Shown in pieces: positions 28,098 to 40,907 of a stretch of 64,000 nt of DNA. Origin of the DNA: Aselliscus stoliczkanus (Eukaryota > Chordata > Mammalia > Chiroptera > Hipposideridae); contig CM066727.1 in the NCBI GenBank assembly GCA_033961575.1, forward strand, positions 84,938,501-85,002,500, in the 5' to 3' direction. The notes under the pieces are model-generated. The model searched no databases, was not told where the DNA came from, and saw only the letters and a program-made list of their open reading frames with translations. Positions within the stretch are counted from its first letter, which is position 1. Each line of letters opens with the position of its first letter. The position numbers were made by a program, and so were the translations under genes.

Positions 28098-28099
<2 letters not shown>
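27930..28099 (-). mobile_element. L1 3' end remnant, reverse orientation
   Basis: TTTCAGGTGTATAAAACAAC and the following ACACCCCTCACAAAGTGAC are the reverse complement of a typical L1 3' end. A tetranucleotide array follows. Confidence 0.6.
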
Positions 28100-28150
<51 letters not shown>

Positions 28151-28222
28151 CTATCTATCTATCTATCTATCATCTATCTATGTATCTATCTATCCATTCA
28201 TCCATCCTATCTATCTACCTCT
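28100..28222. repeat. (TATC)n microsatellite with interruptions
   Basis: About 25 TATC-type units sit next to a reversed L1 3' end, with CTTC and CATC interruptions toward the right. Confidence 0.95.
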
Positions 28223-28259
28223 CTTTCCATTTCATCCTTGGTAGGCCAATAAATAATTG

Positions 28260-30845
28260 AAAACTAACTTCTGTCAAAAAACAACAACAAAAAAACATGC
28301 TAATGTAAATTCACATAAAAGAAAATCTTCAGTGCAAGTATTCAGAAAGTACCACCCAAAAGTCTAACCCCATTGGTGATCATACCTTCACTTACAGCTA
28401 AAAAGTCCCCTTTTAGAGGTTTAGTTCCTAGAATTTTACCAAGGGGGGACTTTGATAAGACCTGAGGTTCCTTCCAACCACATCTGCCCTTGGAGGAGGT
28501 TGGTCACTGGATTTATTTGATGGCATCGCTCAAAGGACCTAAGCATCTCACAGTATGTCCATTTCAGTTTTAAGAACTCTAATTTTGGTAATTTTGTCTT
28601 TTTAATTAAACCTATGTCTCTTAATTCTGTCTTCCTGGACTTGTATGAAAGAAACAGAACTATTTCTTTTTCATATCAGGCCCTCAGATTTCTAAAGATA
28701 GTCATTGTGTTCTGCCCAGCAGGCTTTCCTTAGCAAAAAAGTAATAGAAAAAAAGGAGACCACATTTTTTAAATTCAAGAAATATTTATCAAGTACGTGA
28801 ATTCAAGTGCAACTATTTATTTATTGTATATATCATTATTCAAACATATGTTTGAAGATAGTTTCATTCAGAAGGGATATATGGGAATGTGAAAATCAAA
28901 TCTGAACTAAAAATATAAACAAATATAAATAGTACTCATTAAAGGAATTTTATTGAGTTTTGTATTATCCTATTTCCGATTCCAAATTTTTGAGAGATTT
29001 TTGGTCATTGTTAAAATCTTTGCTTTCATATTTTTCACTTATAGAACTATAATAATGTGAACATTATGAGTAATATCAGAATAAAATTTAAAATGGTAGA
29101 TAGTATGTCATCAAACATTAGAATCTGTCCCCAATTTTGTTTCATGGTGACACTCCTACCCAGTTCAAGACATAGCTGATAAACCTCCCTTTCACTTGAA
29201 GTCTCCATGTCTGATAAAAAATGGAATACTTGAGTTTATGCAGCTGTTCAAGAGCTAATTATCTGCAATCATTTCTGATTACTTAATAGGCCATGGTAGG
29301 ATGTGTGTTTGCTGCTATGTTGAGTTTACACATTAGGCTTTAATGTGCTGATATGGTTAATTGTTGTCTCACTGCTGCCTGCTAATAGACCATTCCTGAA
29401 AATGAGACCATATCTCAACAGAATTTGCTTGTTTATTTTAAATAAGTAATAACTACCAACTCAGATCCTAGATCCAGTGTTTACCATTTTAAGAATGCAC
29501 TTTTTAATGCTCTATCATTTCTAACACATTTAAATTATTAAAGTTTGGAGACAACGAGTTATTAAACTAATAAGTCAATAACCAACTCAGATACTTAGAT
29601 TTAACATTTTTCCTGCTCTGTACAGCTTCCTAAATTGTTTTCTGCCATTGATAGCAAAATAAATTCTTTTTAAATGCTGCCAAACAAACTGAATGTAATA
29701 ACATTATAGTGAGGAAAAATACATGCATATTAAAAGCAGATAAGTATTTATTAATATGTAAGCCAACATGCTAATGGTAGTGACTGGGAGTGCCACAAGG
29801 ATGCTAATATGGAAGATAGATATGAAGTTTTTGTAATGAGATCTCTAATTTGCTTTGCAGCTTGAGATTTTATGATAGCATTTAGTCCAAAAAGCTAGTG
29901 AGTACTTTAAAAAATTTAGAAGGCTCTTTTGTTGACTCTCCATACATTTCTCTTTCTGATGGCCAAAAATGGATATAAAGTGGCTGTGTAGGTGCTCTAG
30001 GTGGTTCTCTTCGTCTTTCCCTTTCTGTTCATAAGGTCTAGTTTTCTTTTCTACCACCAATTTTTCATTTCTTCATCTCTCTTAAACGTCCTGTCTTTTT
30101 CCTCCTTCATGACCCTTTTATTAGAGAAGCCGATAAGATTCAAATAATAAATAGAAACTACTTTAACCTCAAACACTTGGCTATCATTCTATAACTTCCA
30201 AGAACAATAGGGTCCTTGCATTCTGTGTTCTTCCAGCCTCTACCTGCCTTTTTAAGCATGGATTCACCCGCTTTAAAATAGATTTCAATGAATGGGCTCC
30301 TGTGGCCTGCTTGGGCCCATCACTGTGCTGTCCCAGAAATAATGTATTTGCAGAGTTTCCATGCACTGAAAGCTATAATCTCTTCTGCAGTCAAAGAAAC
30401 AGGTAGAGAATGGGATTAGAGTAATTGTAATTCATATTGATTTATACTCATTGTTGGGAGATATGATTTCTACCTAGGATGCAATAATATAGGCCTAGAT
30501 GACTTGATTCTTCATGAATTCAGTCTTTGAGATTACCCAATTCTTTCACATTTCCTATTTCCAAATGTTTGATGTGTCACTGGAAACATAAAACTCACAA
30601 TAGCACCCCCTCTTCCTAATAGCTTCTTTCTTAAAGTTTGAGGCTCTCTGATCCCAAAACACAATGTGTACTTCCTCATGTGCCCTTGCTTCCCTCATGT
30701 GGCCCCCTCTACGCTTTGTCCTATCTCTGTTTGTGGTAAAGTTCAAGTCCTTTAAGATTACTATCATTGCTATCTCCTCTCTGAAACCTCACATGATAAC
30801 TGTTGTGATGGTAGGAGGAGGAGAAGTAATACGAATAATACAGAT
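28260..30845. other. Intergenic, nothing recognised
   Basis: 2.6 kb is largely free of recognisable repeats, mixed AT-rich, without coding signal. Repeat-poor mammalian intergenic sequence can include conserved non-coding elements; only alignment would tell. Confidence 0.4.
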
Positions 30846-30850
30846 AATAA

Positions 30851-31080
30851 GATGAATTCAAGTGTTTTAACTGACAGAGACTGTGCTAAGTCCTTTAAAT
30901 GGATACATACACTTTATCCTCAAAACAGTATTATGAGATGGTACCATTATGATCCCCATTGAACCGATGAGGTAACTAAGACTTAGCATGTAGTGCCTGA
31001 AGCTTAATAAAATATTGTGTCCAAGGTCACATGATCAAGGTCAAGGTAAGGGATGGGGAAGGTCTTTGAACTAGCCACCT
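30851..31080 (-). repeat. MIR SINE remnant
   Basis: GAGACTGTGCTAAGTCCTTT, CCCCATTGAACCGATGAGG and CCAAGGTCACATGATCAAGG follow the MIR reverse complement in order. Confidence 0.65.
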
Positions 31081-31429
31081 GACTTCCAGAACTCAATCTT
31101 ATTCCAGTATCAGAGTAATTAAGCCTTGTACATACTATCTCCCACAACACTGGCAGAATTGATTCCTTTCCCGCTTTGTTCAGAAGGCCCTCTGTTTGCA
31201 TCATTAATCTCGCATAGGTGCCCATGTGCTTTGGCTTGCTTCTCTGCCCAAGGGCTCCTTAAGGGGAGAGAGTGCCTTACTTACTTTTAATTTATATGCT
31301 CAGAACAAAGAACTGGCCCTTCTTAGGAACTCCATCTGCAGCAGCAAAATGGAATTGATTCTTCCTTTACAGGTTTCTCTTCCTTATTTTCTTTGAACTG
31401 CCCTATGATCTAGCCAAGCAGGACTATTT

Positions 31430-31730
31430 ACTATTCCCCACACATTCTCGGTGCTGTTGCTGTTAGATATCTTCACTTCACTGCCTGAAACGCCCTTCTA
31501 CATATGCAAATCTTCACCAAGGTGAAATTTCACCTGCTGCCTCTTTCCTGAATCTCCTCTACTCATGAATCAGAGGCAAGCTCTCCTTCCCCGTGGCCTT
31601 CCACGCCTCACTTACAGGGCTGTTGTCCCTTATCATTTTCTACCTCATTTATGTATCGGCAAGATTTTCTTTAAAAATATTTATCATTGATTTTTTTCAT
31701 ATGGTAGATGCTCAATAGAGATTAATTGAA
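31430..31730 (+). mobile_element. L2 LINE 3' end
   Basis: CAAGGTGAAATTTCACCTGC, TTCCTGAATCTCCTCT and ATATGGTAGATGCTCAATAG match the L2 3' end in order. Confidence 0.65.
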
Positions 31731-32149
31731 TTAGAAATGAAGAAGTTATTTAAACCAGTTGACTTAGTTTCATGTAAAATGAAGAGGTTCAACCTCGTGG
31801 GTGTTGTGAGGACTAGTACCATTTTCTCTTCTCTGTTATTAAATACGGTGTAGCAGTAAGGCAGAGTTATTTTTATGTTTTCTTTCCTTTTCAGTGAATG
31901 CATACCCTTTGATCTAATTAGTTGGGGCCTGTCCGTTTGTAAGCAAATTTCTATAAAACTCCAAAAAGGAGACTTGAATTTAAATTACTAGCAAGATTTA
32001 ACAGCCTTTAGACACCGAGCAATTTCTTTCGCTTTTATAATAAACCAGCAACACTCTTTCAATGACATTTAAGTGCATTCATGTTTGAATAGTGGTAACA
32101 AGGTTAAAACTGTTCAATAGACTGACATTATATTAAACCATCATCTATT

Positions 32150-32360
32150 AAATTCAACAAATGTTTACCAAGTTTCTACTGCGTGTAAGGCACAATGCTT
32201 GGTAAATTTCTGTGAAGAACAAAGAAGAGTTCTCTACAATACCTTAGGGATGTGAACATCAGGAAATGCAGAAAGGACAAATAACATAACAGGACGCAGA
32301 CTGTAGTATACGCTGTAGAAGATAGTAAATGCTGTAAAGATACAAAGCAAAAAGAGGTTA
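32150..32360 (-). mobile_element. L2 LINE 3' end, reverse orientation
   Basis: ATTCAACAAATGTTTACCAA, GTAAGGCACAATGCTTGG and the later tail are the L2 terminus reversed. Confidence 0.55.
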
Positions 32361-32559
32361 CATCTTTTGGGAAACTAATTAAAACATTTGTTCTTTCATT
32401 TCACATACTAACGTGTGGGTAATGATGTCCTAGAATATGAAATGAGAGGTACTGTCAGAAAATACGTGAAAATAATGAATTAAAAAGTTTTTAATGGAAG
32501 TTAAATAAATAAAAGCAATAGAAAGTAATAGAAAGTCAAAATAAACTTCTAGAAATTTT

Positions 32560-32705
32560 AAAATTGTATAACTATATGGTGTCAGATGGGTACTAGGCTG
32601 ATCGGGGTGATCATTTCATAAGTTATATATTAATAAATGTCTAATCACTATGCTGTACACCTGAAACTAATATAATATTGTCTCAACTGTAATTTTTAAA
32701 AAATT
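32560..32705 (+). mobile_element. L1 3' end remnant
   Basis: GGGGTGATCATTTCATAAG, then CTGTACACCTGAAACTAATA and an AT-rich end match L1 3' UTR sequence. Confidence 0.65.
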
Positions 32706-32849
32706 TAAATTTAACATGACAAGTTTTAGAGAAAAAAAACTACCACAATCTTATCATCATACCACAATTCTTTTCATTTGTACATGGTCAGATATTTATA
32801 CATATCAAAGGCACGCAATTTTGAGTATAGCCACTTTTCTTTACTACAT

Positions 32850-33062
32850 GGAAAGGAGAGCAGCTTATTCAGAGTGTGGGCTTCAGAGCTGTGCAAACTG
32901 AATTCACACCACAGCTTGTGTGACACAGGCGTAGTACTTACCTAACTATATCAAAGCAGATTACCTAAACTGGAAAATTAGAAATAACAACAATTAAAAG
33001 CCCATTTCATGGGCGCTCAAGAGGATTAAATGCAATAGCCTATGAAAAGTGTCAGTAGGTGT
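32850..33062 (+). repeat. MIR SINE remnant
   Basis: GTGTGGGCTTCAGAGCTGTG, AACTGGAAAATTAGAAATAA and AGGATTAAATGCAATAGCC follow MIR in the forward sense. Confidence 0.6.
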
Positions 33063-33334
33063 CACCAAAGGAGGACTCAAGAAACAATGGCTTTTAAAAA
33101 TCATTATTTTCCTAATTTCACCTTCTAGCTCATTCTCAGTTTCCCTCCCCATGATTAAAAGCCTTTATATTCATACGATATTGGTTTGAAATACCAAAAC
33201 ATAGGCAGATAAATTCGAAAAAGGTGCACACCAGCAGACTACACAGCATCTTCCAAAATTTCAGCTCAAGGATGAACAAATAGAGGATAGTCCTGTCCTG
33301 GTCCTCCTGCGGTCGGGCAATGACAATACCGCTT

Positions 33335-33354
33335 CCCTCCACCAGGGGGCAGAA
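33335..33354 (+). promoter_or_regulatory. CTCF-like binding motif
   Basis: CCACCAGGGGGCAGA at 33339-33353 matches the core CTCF consensus closely. It sits in a GC-rich patch (about 33300-33470) in otherwise AT-rich DNA, 3 kb beyond the NEIL3 3' end. It may derive from an old L1 5' region. Binding in cells cannot be judged from sequence. Confidence 0.55.
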
Positions 33355-33499
33355 GGAGACACAGGTGGCTCCTACAGTCCCCACCCCCCAGCACAAGGCG
33401 GCCTAGAAGCACCAGGCAGCCCAGGAAATCACTGTGGGGCGCCTGCAGACAGTACCGGGGGATCGACAAGAAGACCGAACAAAACTGACAGGAACCCAC

Positions 33500-34205
33500 T
33501 GCTAGGGCTCTCAAAATTCAATTGTTATTGGAACTAAAGCCCATAATGTAAGACAGAACACTCAGGCTAAATAGGATAATTACTACTAAACATATACTAA
33601 ACATAAGATTTAAATGGGATCTATAGTCTCCTGACATAATAGCCAAACATACAGCATATAATAAAAAATCACCCATCATGCCCCAAACCAGGAAAACCAC
33701 AACTGAAGGAAAAAAAGACACTGAACTGATGGCAGTACTGAAATCAATTAAATATTAGAATTATCCAACCATGATTTTAAAGTAGTCATCACAAGAATGT
33801 TTCCAGAATCAATTATAAATTCTCTTGAAATTCTCAATGAATAAAAAGTGGAAAATCACAACAAAGAAATGGAAGTTATAATAAAGAACTAGGTGTTAAT
33901 TATAGAATTGAAAAATACAATCATTGAAACAAAAAAAAATAATTTGCTGGATGGTCTCAATAGTAGGGTGAAGATGACAGAATAGAGTCAGTGAACATAA
34001 AGAGAGAATCAATAAAATTTACTCAATTTGAATGAGAGAGAAAGAAAGAAGTGGACAAAGAAAAATGAATAGAGCCCAGGGATCTATGGGACAATAACAA
34101 CCTAATAATCTGATATTGTTTCACTGGAATTTAGGAAAAGAAGGGGACTAAGAAAGTGTTTGAAGAAATAGTGGTTGAAAATTTCCCAAATCTGGTAATA
34201 GGTAT
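33500..34205 (+). mobile_element. Old L1 5' UTR / ORF1-start fragment
   Basis: The series GAAATTCTCAATGAATAAAA, AGAATTGAAAAATACAATCA, GATGGTCTCAATAGTAGGG and a late TTTGAAGAAATAGTGGTTGA is the recalled order of old L1M-type 5' sequence leading into ORF1. It ends abruptly after CCCAAATCTGG. Confidence 0.6.
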
Positions 34206-34439
34206 TACATTTACATACTTAACTTTTTACAGTTAGCATTAATATGGTACCATTTCTCATAAAATGTGGAAAACTTGAAATTGTATAGGTCCTTGGACCA
34301 CTGTTCTTATGCTACAGTTGTCAGATGTATTATTTCTACATACATTATAAATCTCATAAGACAATGGCATAATTTTTTTGCTTTAAATAGTCCCCTGCAT
34401 TTTAAAGAAACTAAGAGGCGAAAATAATGCTTAGTATTT

Positions 34440-35260
34440 AGATATGTGCCATTTCAGATTTTCTGTATTGCTTCTTGAAGATTTGAGTTTCTATTTGGTA
34501 TCATTTTCCTTTAGCATTCACGTCAATGAGCATAGCTGTAACAGCTGCTTAAAATCCTGATTTGCTCATTATACCATCTCAGTCATCTTGGAGTCAGGTT
34601 TGGTTTATTGTCTTTTCTCTGAAATTGGGCTATATTTTTTTTGTTCTTATGTTGCATAATTCAGAATGACTCCTGAATATTGTGGATATTATGCGGTGGA
34701 GACTGGATTTGGCATATTCTTCTATCAAGTGTTGATGTTTTTGTCTCAGCAGGCAATTAATTTGGTTGGGTTCAAATTGAGAATTTTCTTGGGCAGCAGA
34801 TCAAATCTGAGTTCGGTTCTTATATCTTTAGCGGCTCTGTGTTCAGTGTGTCCCACCCATGTGTGTGTGGTTCGGGGGTCAGCGAAGACAGAGTTTAAAC
34901 ACAGAACTTGGGGCTCCCCGTCTTGGAATGTTTTTTGAAATTTTCCTCTTTCCTGTGGCTGTGGTTGCCCAAACTGCCTGCTGGCTCTTTAGGCCAGAAA
35001 CACCGTGGGTTTTCTGTGGGAGGTTTGGCCATCCTGCTTGATATAGACTGTGCTCTGCCTTCAGGATAAAAACTGTAAAAAAATGGGAAATCATCTTCTG
35101 CTGCTTCCTTCTCCCAAATCTTACATCCCTCCAGCATCTGCCTGCTTTCCTTCACTCTCCAGTATTGTTTCTGTTTGTCCAGAATTTATAGTTGGGTTCA
35201 GTTGGAGCTTAATGCACAGTGAATGCAGAAACCTCCTTGAGATTTTAATGTGACATTTTG
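34440..35260 (-). mobile_element. Old L1 5' region fragment, reverse orientation
   Basis: On the plus strand, AGCTGCTTAAAATCCTGATT, CATTATACCATCTCAGTCAT and CAGCAGGCAATTAATTTGG form the reverse complement of old L1 5' sequence. It faces the fragment at 33500-34205. Confidence 0.55.
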
Positions 35261-35264
35261 TTAA

Positions 35265-36489
35265 AACTCAAAATTAAGTTTGGAAGGAATGTCATTTTTA
35301 AGACACACATCCTGTCTAAACAAGACCCTGTTTTGTCTATCCATCTTGTTCTTTGATGTTCTCAGTAAAATTTTCTTCATAGAAATCCTGAACATTTCTT
35401 ATTAGATAAGTATCTAAGTTTATCATATTGAAATTGTTTGTGTTACATTCCCTTATATTTCCTTGTAATTAATTTGCTCATTTTTGGAGGCTGGAATATA
35501 TAGAAGCCTGATTTGCAATAGGCCTCTCCCCTCCTTGTTGCACAATTAGTTTTCAGTTTCCTTCTGAATGCATACCGTGAACTTCACGTCAGGTTACTAA
35601 GATCTTCAGGGGTCCAATCCAGTTTCTCATCTGCCCCATACAGTCACTGCCCTGTTGAACTCTTTGGATTAAGAGCACTGAATTTAGGTTGGCTCTAATT
35701 CTGTCTCTTCAGTGTAGAGCTCAAAAACATATAAGACTACAAAATATGCTCTATCCTTGCTGGTAACTTTATATGTTGTTAACCTCTAGAGTTGTTACAT
35801 GGAAAATTTAGTGATAGAATGGGAAAGGGTTCAAGCCATCTTCCATGCTGTCCATTTTTCTTTAATAGGTTGAACCAGCTCTGAATGGAATTTTCCAACT
35901 ATATGCAGAAATACCTTAAGAGCGAGGTTTTTCTTTTCTTCTGGGAAATAATTATAGATACCTGAACTAAATTGGAAAAAAACAAAACAAAAGGAGAATT
36001 GGGATAAAACTACAAATTAAAAAAATAACATATTATTAAGCTTTTGAAATTGACTTATTTTAAAAATGAACAGATATTAACATCAAGATCAGAAAAAATT
36101 CAAATCAACTTCTCTTTTCAAGATATACAGACAGCTTCTGTTCTTAAATGTTACTTTTGTATTCTGAATCCCCATAGCTTTCCACAAAACTACATTTGAA
36201 GTTATAGCAGTGTTTGGCATATCACTAGCATCTAACAGGAACTTCATATGTGCTGAAAAAAATTTAAAAAAAAGAAAGAAAGAAAATATTCTTTTCCATA
36301 AAGGAGATCTCATTTCTTAAATTTCATTTAAGAAAACAAAAAGCACCTTTTGTCACATATTAGGATTAGTGGTGATACTGGAGAAAATTATTCATTTCAG
36401 ACAGAATACCTTATTATTTTATTGTACTGCATAATCGTCTCCTAAAAAAAAAAAAATTAACTGCTTTCCCAAAGAAGTTACAAGAGACC
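35265..36489. other. Region just past the NEIL3 3' end, nothing recognised
   Basis: AT-rich, without a recognisable gene. Transcriptional read-through from NEIL3 would enter here. Confidence 0.4.
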
Positions 36490-36776
36490 AAGAGCATGTT
36501 AAAAATACTTTATTGTCATTACTAAATGCATTAAATATACATACTAAATGGAATATACTGTACATTTGATGAAACATATATAGCATTCAAGGTAAAAAAA
36601 TACACAGCCATAGAATGGAAAGATGGCACACATTAAAAATGAAATTTTCAAATGTTGAAATAATTTTACCATGTACCACAGATATTCTACAACTTTTCTC
36701 TTAAACAAAAGGGGACTCAACATACACTGTAGTGTGAAGAGATTAAATGCCAGATATTCTACAGAAGGGGAAAATA
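36490..36776 (-). other. NEIL3: NEIL3 3' untranslated region
   Basis: About 285 bases run from the stop codon to the first polyadenylation signal on the minus strand. The stretch is AT-rich and free of young repeats. The length is plausible for a short 3' UTR; the exact cleavage site is inferred as lying just beyond the signal, near 36490. Confidence 0.7.
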
Positions 36777-39700
36777 TTAGCATCCTGGAATAATGTTTAC
36801 TCCTGGCCCATGTTCTTCCCACTGGAAAAAGTTGCACTGTTTTTCCTTACCAAGAGGACACACAAAAAAATTCTTTCCATTATTAGGTCCAATCTTCAAC
36901 ACAGTTCTCATGATGGAGCGTCTGCCGTGGTTGCAGAATGGAAAGGACAGATCTGCCCACTATGGGGAAAAACAGAAAGATTGTAAAGTTTAGATGAAAG
37001 CTAGAAGGATGTGCAGGCTAAGCTTGGATGCATTTGATTAATGCCATACTGTCTTCATTGCTCTTCCTATTAATTTGACACTGTAAAACAGACATGTCAT
37101 TACTCGTTGCCCTCAAAAAAGCTTATATCCTATAAGAAGCACCTCTTGCAACTTTGCTTGAATCACACAGAAAATTGGCTTAATTCTGAACTTCCCTTTA
37201 TTTTGCTGTAAAGCAAAAACCAATGTTTCTGCTATAAATCCGTTTTAGGTAAAACTATTCAGATCAAAGATTTGTCATGATTCTAATACGAAACTTCCTT
37301 AGTCTCTTAAAGAATCCAATACAGGCTTACTGGAACTAATTTAGGCAGATTCCACTGTTTTACTCTTACTCTTATTTATTTTGGCCTCAAGAGAGGTCTG
37401 AGGAGGAGCTTGTGCTATTATTAATATTGGTAATCACATTTTCTCCATGACATCCATAAAAGCTTCTCGAGGAGCCACTCTGTAAGTTTAGTGGAATGGA
37501 GTCACACCTTGTGCAGGGCATAACATCTAAACCCATTACCAAATGTTCCCTGGGAAATTCCTTAAGAAGATATGTTGAAGGTAAGCTATTTTCTCTCTCC
37601 CCAACCGTAATTTTTTTGCTCTGGCACTGAAACAGATCAATATAGATATTTTCCCAGCACTGCATCAAATGAAGCAGTTGGGAAAATATGTATCGTTAAC
37701 ATTAGAATCACACTCAGCACAGTGGGCTGCTCACCATGAGATAGGCAGAAAGTGTGACTGGCTAGAAGGACTGACTCAATCTTGGCTCTTATTTCACATT
37801 CGTTTTCAGGGGCACATTCGCAGATCAAAAAGGCATGGGAACCACCTCTATCTACATTGTTATGGTGCCGTCACATTTGTTGGGTCAAGCGTGTGTAGTA
37901 GGATTCACTAAGTTTATAGTGTAAATCCAAAGCATGTAAATTATTTTCTTATGTACCTCTATCCAATGCATAAGAGGAAGGTTTTGATGTAGCATTTAGG
38001 TTAGGAGGAACACATTTGTATCTCAGGTTGTTCAGCCACTTGGGAAAAATGACTCAATACCTTTCCATCTTTATAAACCAAGGGCGACACTGCTACACTG
38101 TGGTTACAAATACAATACACTCTATCAGTCTTATAACTATCATTTGATTAATTTTTATTTTGTTGATGAACCTTCTTGAATTTTAATTTATTCAACCTTC
38201 AGGCTTTAGACTGAATGTCAATATGATTATTTAAAATATAAAGGTAAAACCGGATAAGGATTGCTATTTGTCACGTGTTAATAATATAGTGTTCAATGAC
38301 ACTATAGCAAGCTTAATAAATCTTACACTTACTTTGAAAAATCCACATTGTGCTTCTCCAGGTAGAGGACAAGCATAAAACTGCCTGCCTTTGTTTTCAC
38401 CATCCTTTCTCACAACTCGGAGAACGCAGAGGAGGTTGTGTTTACTGCACCGAGGTCTGCGAGCAGTTAATGCACACATACCATCTGTCATATTAAATTG
38501 AAGTTCACTGTAATGACAGGTTACGAAGTAACTATAGCATAATAGTGCTAAAGGGATCATTCACAGCTCCTTAACCCCAGGCTAGAATCCCACTTGCACA
38601 AAGAAGTTGTATCAAAAAGTGGACCACGGTCAACTTTAGGTAATTACATAAACTGCTAAGTCTTTTTCATTCTTGTTTTTTCCAGGTAATTCTAATTTAC
38701 TTTCAAAGCAACCTATGTACCTAAAGTCATTTAAATTTCTAAAGAAAGAACAGAGGAATTGTGCATCCACTACGTCCAATTTTCTTAGTGTTCATTTGTG
38801 ATAGCGATTTGTCTCTTACCCAAAATTACAGTGTGGCCACTTTTATTTCCTCTGAAAATGGCCACTTTTTTTTTTTTTTTGAGGGCAATGTTACTGGCCC
38901 TCATATGTGGGACCTGAACCGGGGCCGCTGCCTTCCCAAGCCAGCGCTTAACCACCGCACCACTCGGCATGTCCAATGGCCACTTTTTTATTTTCTCTAA
39001 AAATATTCTCAAGTCCAGCTGCCCCCTCCCACCCCACAAAGTAACTGGAGTCACAGTCTTCTCGAATTATTTTCTCATTGGTAGCAAACTCTCATCAGTG
39101 GCTCTGACTTGGCCAAAGAGATCCCTCTTTCTACTGTCCACTTTAAAAACAATTTCCTATGCTTTTCTTTGATCAAGGCTACTATAACAGTTGCAATCAG
39201 ATTTCAGCCAGAACACGCTGTGTGGCTGAGCAGAAATGTGTATTCTGGAAAGGTCGTAAGGAAGCTTTTCTCCCCCATGATGACAAACAAGAGTATCACA
39301 GGTTATTCCTGCATACAATGTCCAAAGGCCAGATGCCAACAGTCCACTGCAGCTGTGTGAGTGGAATGTTCTCTTTGAAATGGAGCTCCCTGGTTACTTT
39401 TAAGTTCTTATACTTTTAATATTTTTAATAACTCCTTTATAAGGCATTATTAGTCTTTTAAATAAACTAGTGGAAAAGAAAAAGAGCTCACGTTAATTAA
39501 AACCTTCCCCTTAATTCCCCTACTTTGTAACTTTTTAATGATATAAAGATTCATCCTTTCTCATTGTTTAATTAATTTCTAAGGAAAAATTATTCTTAAA
39601 TCAAAAATACTTATAAATCAAAGGTAGTTCCTCTTTCCTTGCTTCTTAAACTAGATGCTCCTCTACTTACGATGGGCTTACATCTCGCTAAACCCATCCA

Positions 39701-40847
39701 AAACTGAAAACATTCTAAGTCAAAAAATGCATCTAATACATCTCACCTACTAAACATCATAGCTGAGCCTAGCTTGCCTTAAACATGCTCAGAACACTTA
39801 CATTAGCTTACAGTTGGACAAAATCATCTTACACAAAGACTATTCTATAGTAAAGTGTTGACTATCTCATGTAATTGTGCGTATCTTTCACACCACCATA
39901 AAGTTGAAAAATTGTAAATTGAACCATCCTTAGGTCGGGGATTGTCAGTACATTCTTCACATACTTGTTCCTATAATGATGCCTCAAGGCATCCCATCTA
40001 ATTAAATTGTTCAGAGATCTTTTTTCTCCCAGTGTTATTGAGATATAATTGACATATAAGAGATCTTTTATTTGTGATGAAATTGGTTTAAGCTCATTTA
40101 TAAAACAGATGCTTAAATATATGGCTTTCAATGGACTCAAACATTCTAATGCTTAGGAAGGACTCAAACATTCAGAGGGGAGCCTCTGAAGCTGTCTGTG
40201 CAACAGCCATTTGTAAGATGAGAGTGGTGATAGGCATCACAAAGAAAATCATTATTGTAAAATACTGCCGGAAACGACTGCATTGATTAAGGCTTTCAGG
40301 GTGGAGGATGATGGCTTATATGTTAGCATCACAGGTAATACCAACTTGAAATCAGGAACTGAGAGGCTATAGGCTTTTCTTTTCCACCAAATCCACCCAT
40401 ATTACACCTCCTACCCCCAAAGAGGCAATATTACAACTTTAGTTTAAGAGAAGCTAAATATATGCATGGGTTGTCAATAAGTCAAGAGATTTCAAAATTG
40501 GAGTCAGTGGATCATCAACAGTGCTTTAAATTTTCTTTTTTTTTTTTTTTTAAAGCCCTGCAAATGCAAGGCCTCAAAAAATTGGGTATAAACTCAGAAT
40601 TGTTTCTCTCCATGGAAATCTTTAGTAAAAGGCAAAAGATTTATACGATCGGAAGAGAAACCAGAATACGCTTTCTAATTTTTTAAAGGAGAAAATTAGT
40701 TAAGAATGAAGGGCCAGTTGAGTGACTCAGTTGGTTAAGAGCTCGCTCAAGAGTGTGAGCTGAGCTCTGAGCAACAGCAGTTTGATGCCCAGCCTGAGCT
40801 GAGCTGTCGCTGAGCTGCCAACAGGTGGCAGGATGGCTCAGCTAAAA

Positions 40848-40907
<60 letters not shown>

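Noticed and set aside
28100..28222. Direct repeats that could suggest a CRISPR-like array
   Set aside because: Pure TATC units without spacers, in a mammalian genome.
37387..37668. 93-codon minus-strand frame in the NEIL3 intron before exon 10
   Set aside because: No domain and no match to a known NEIL3 exon; splice sites are not evident. Left as chance.
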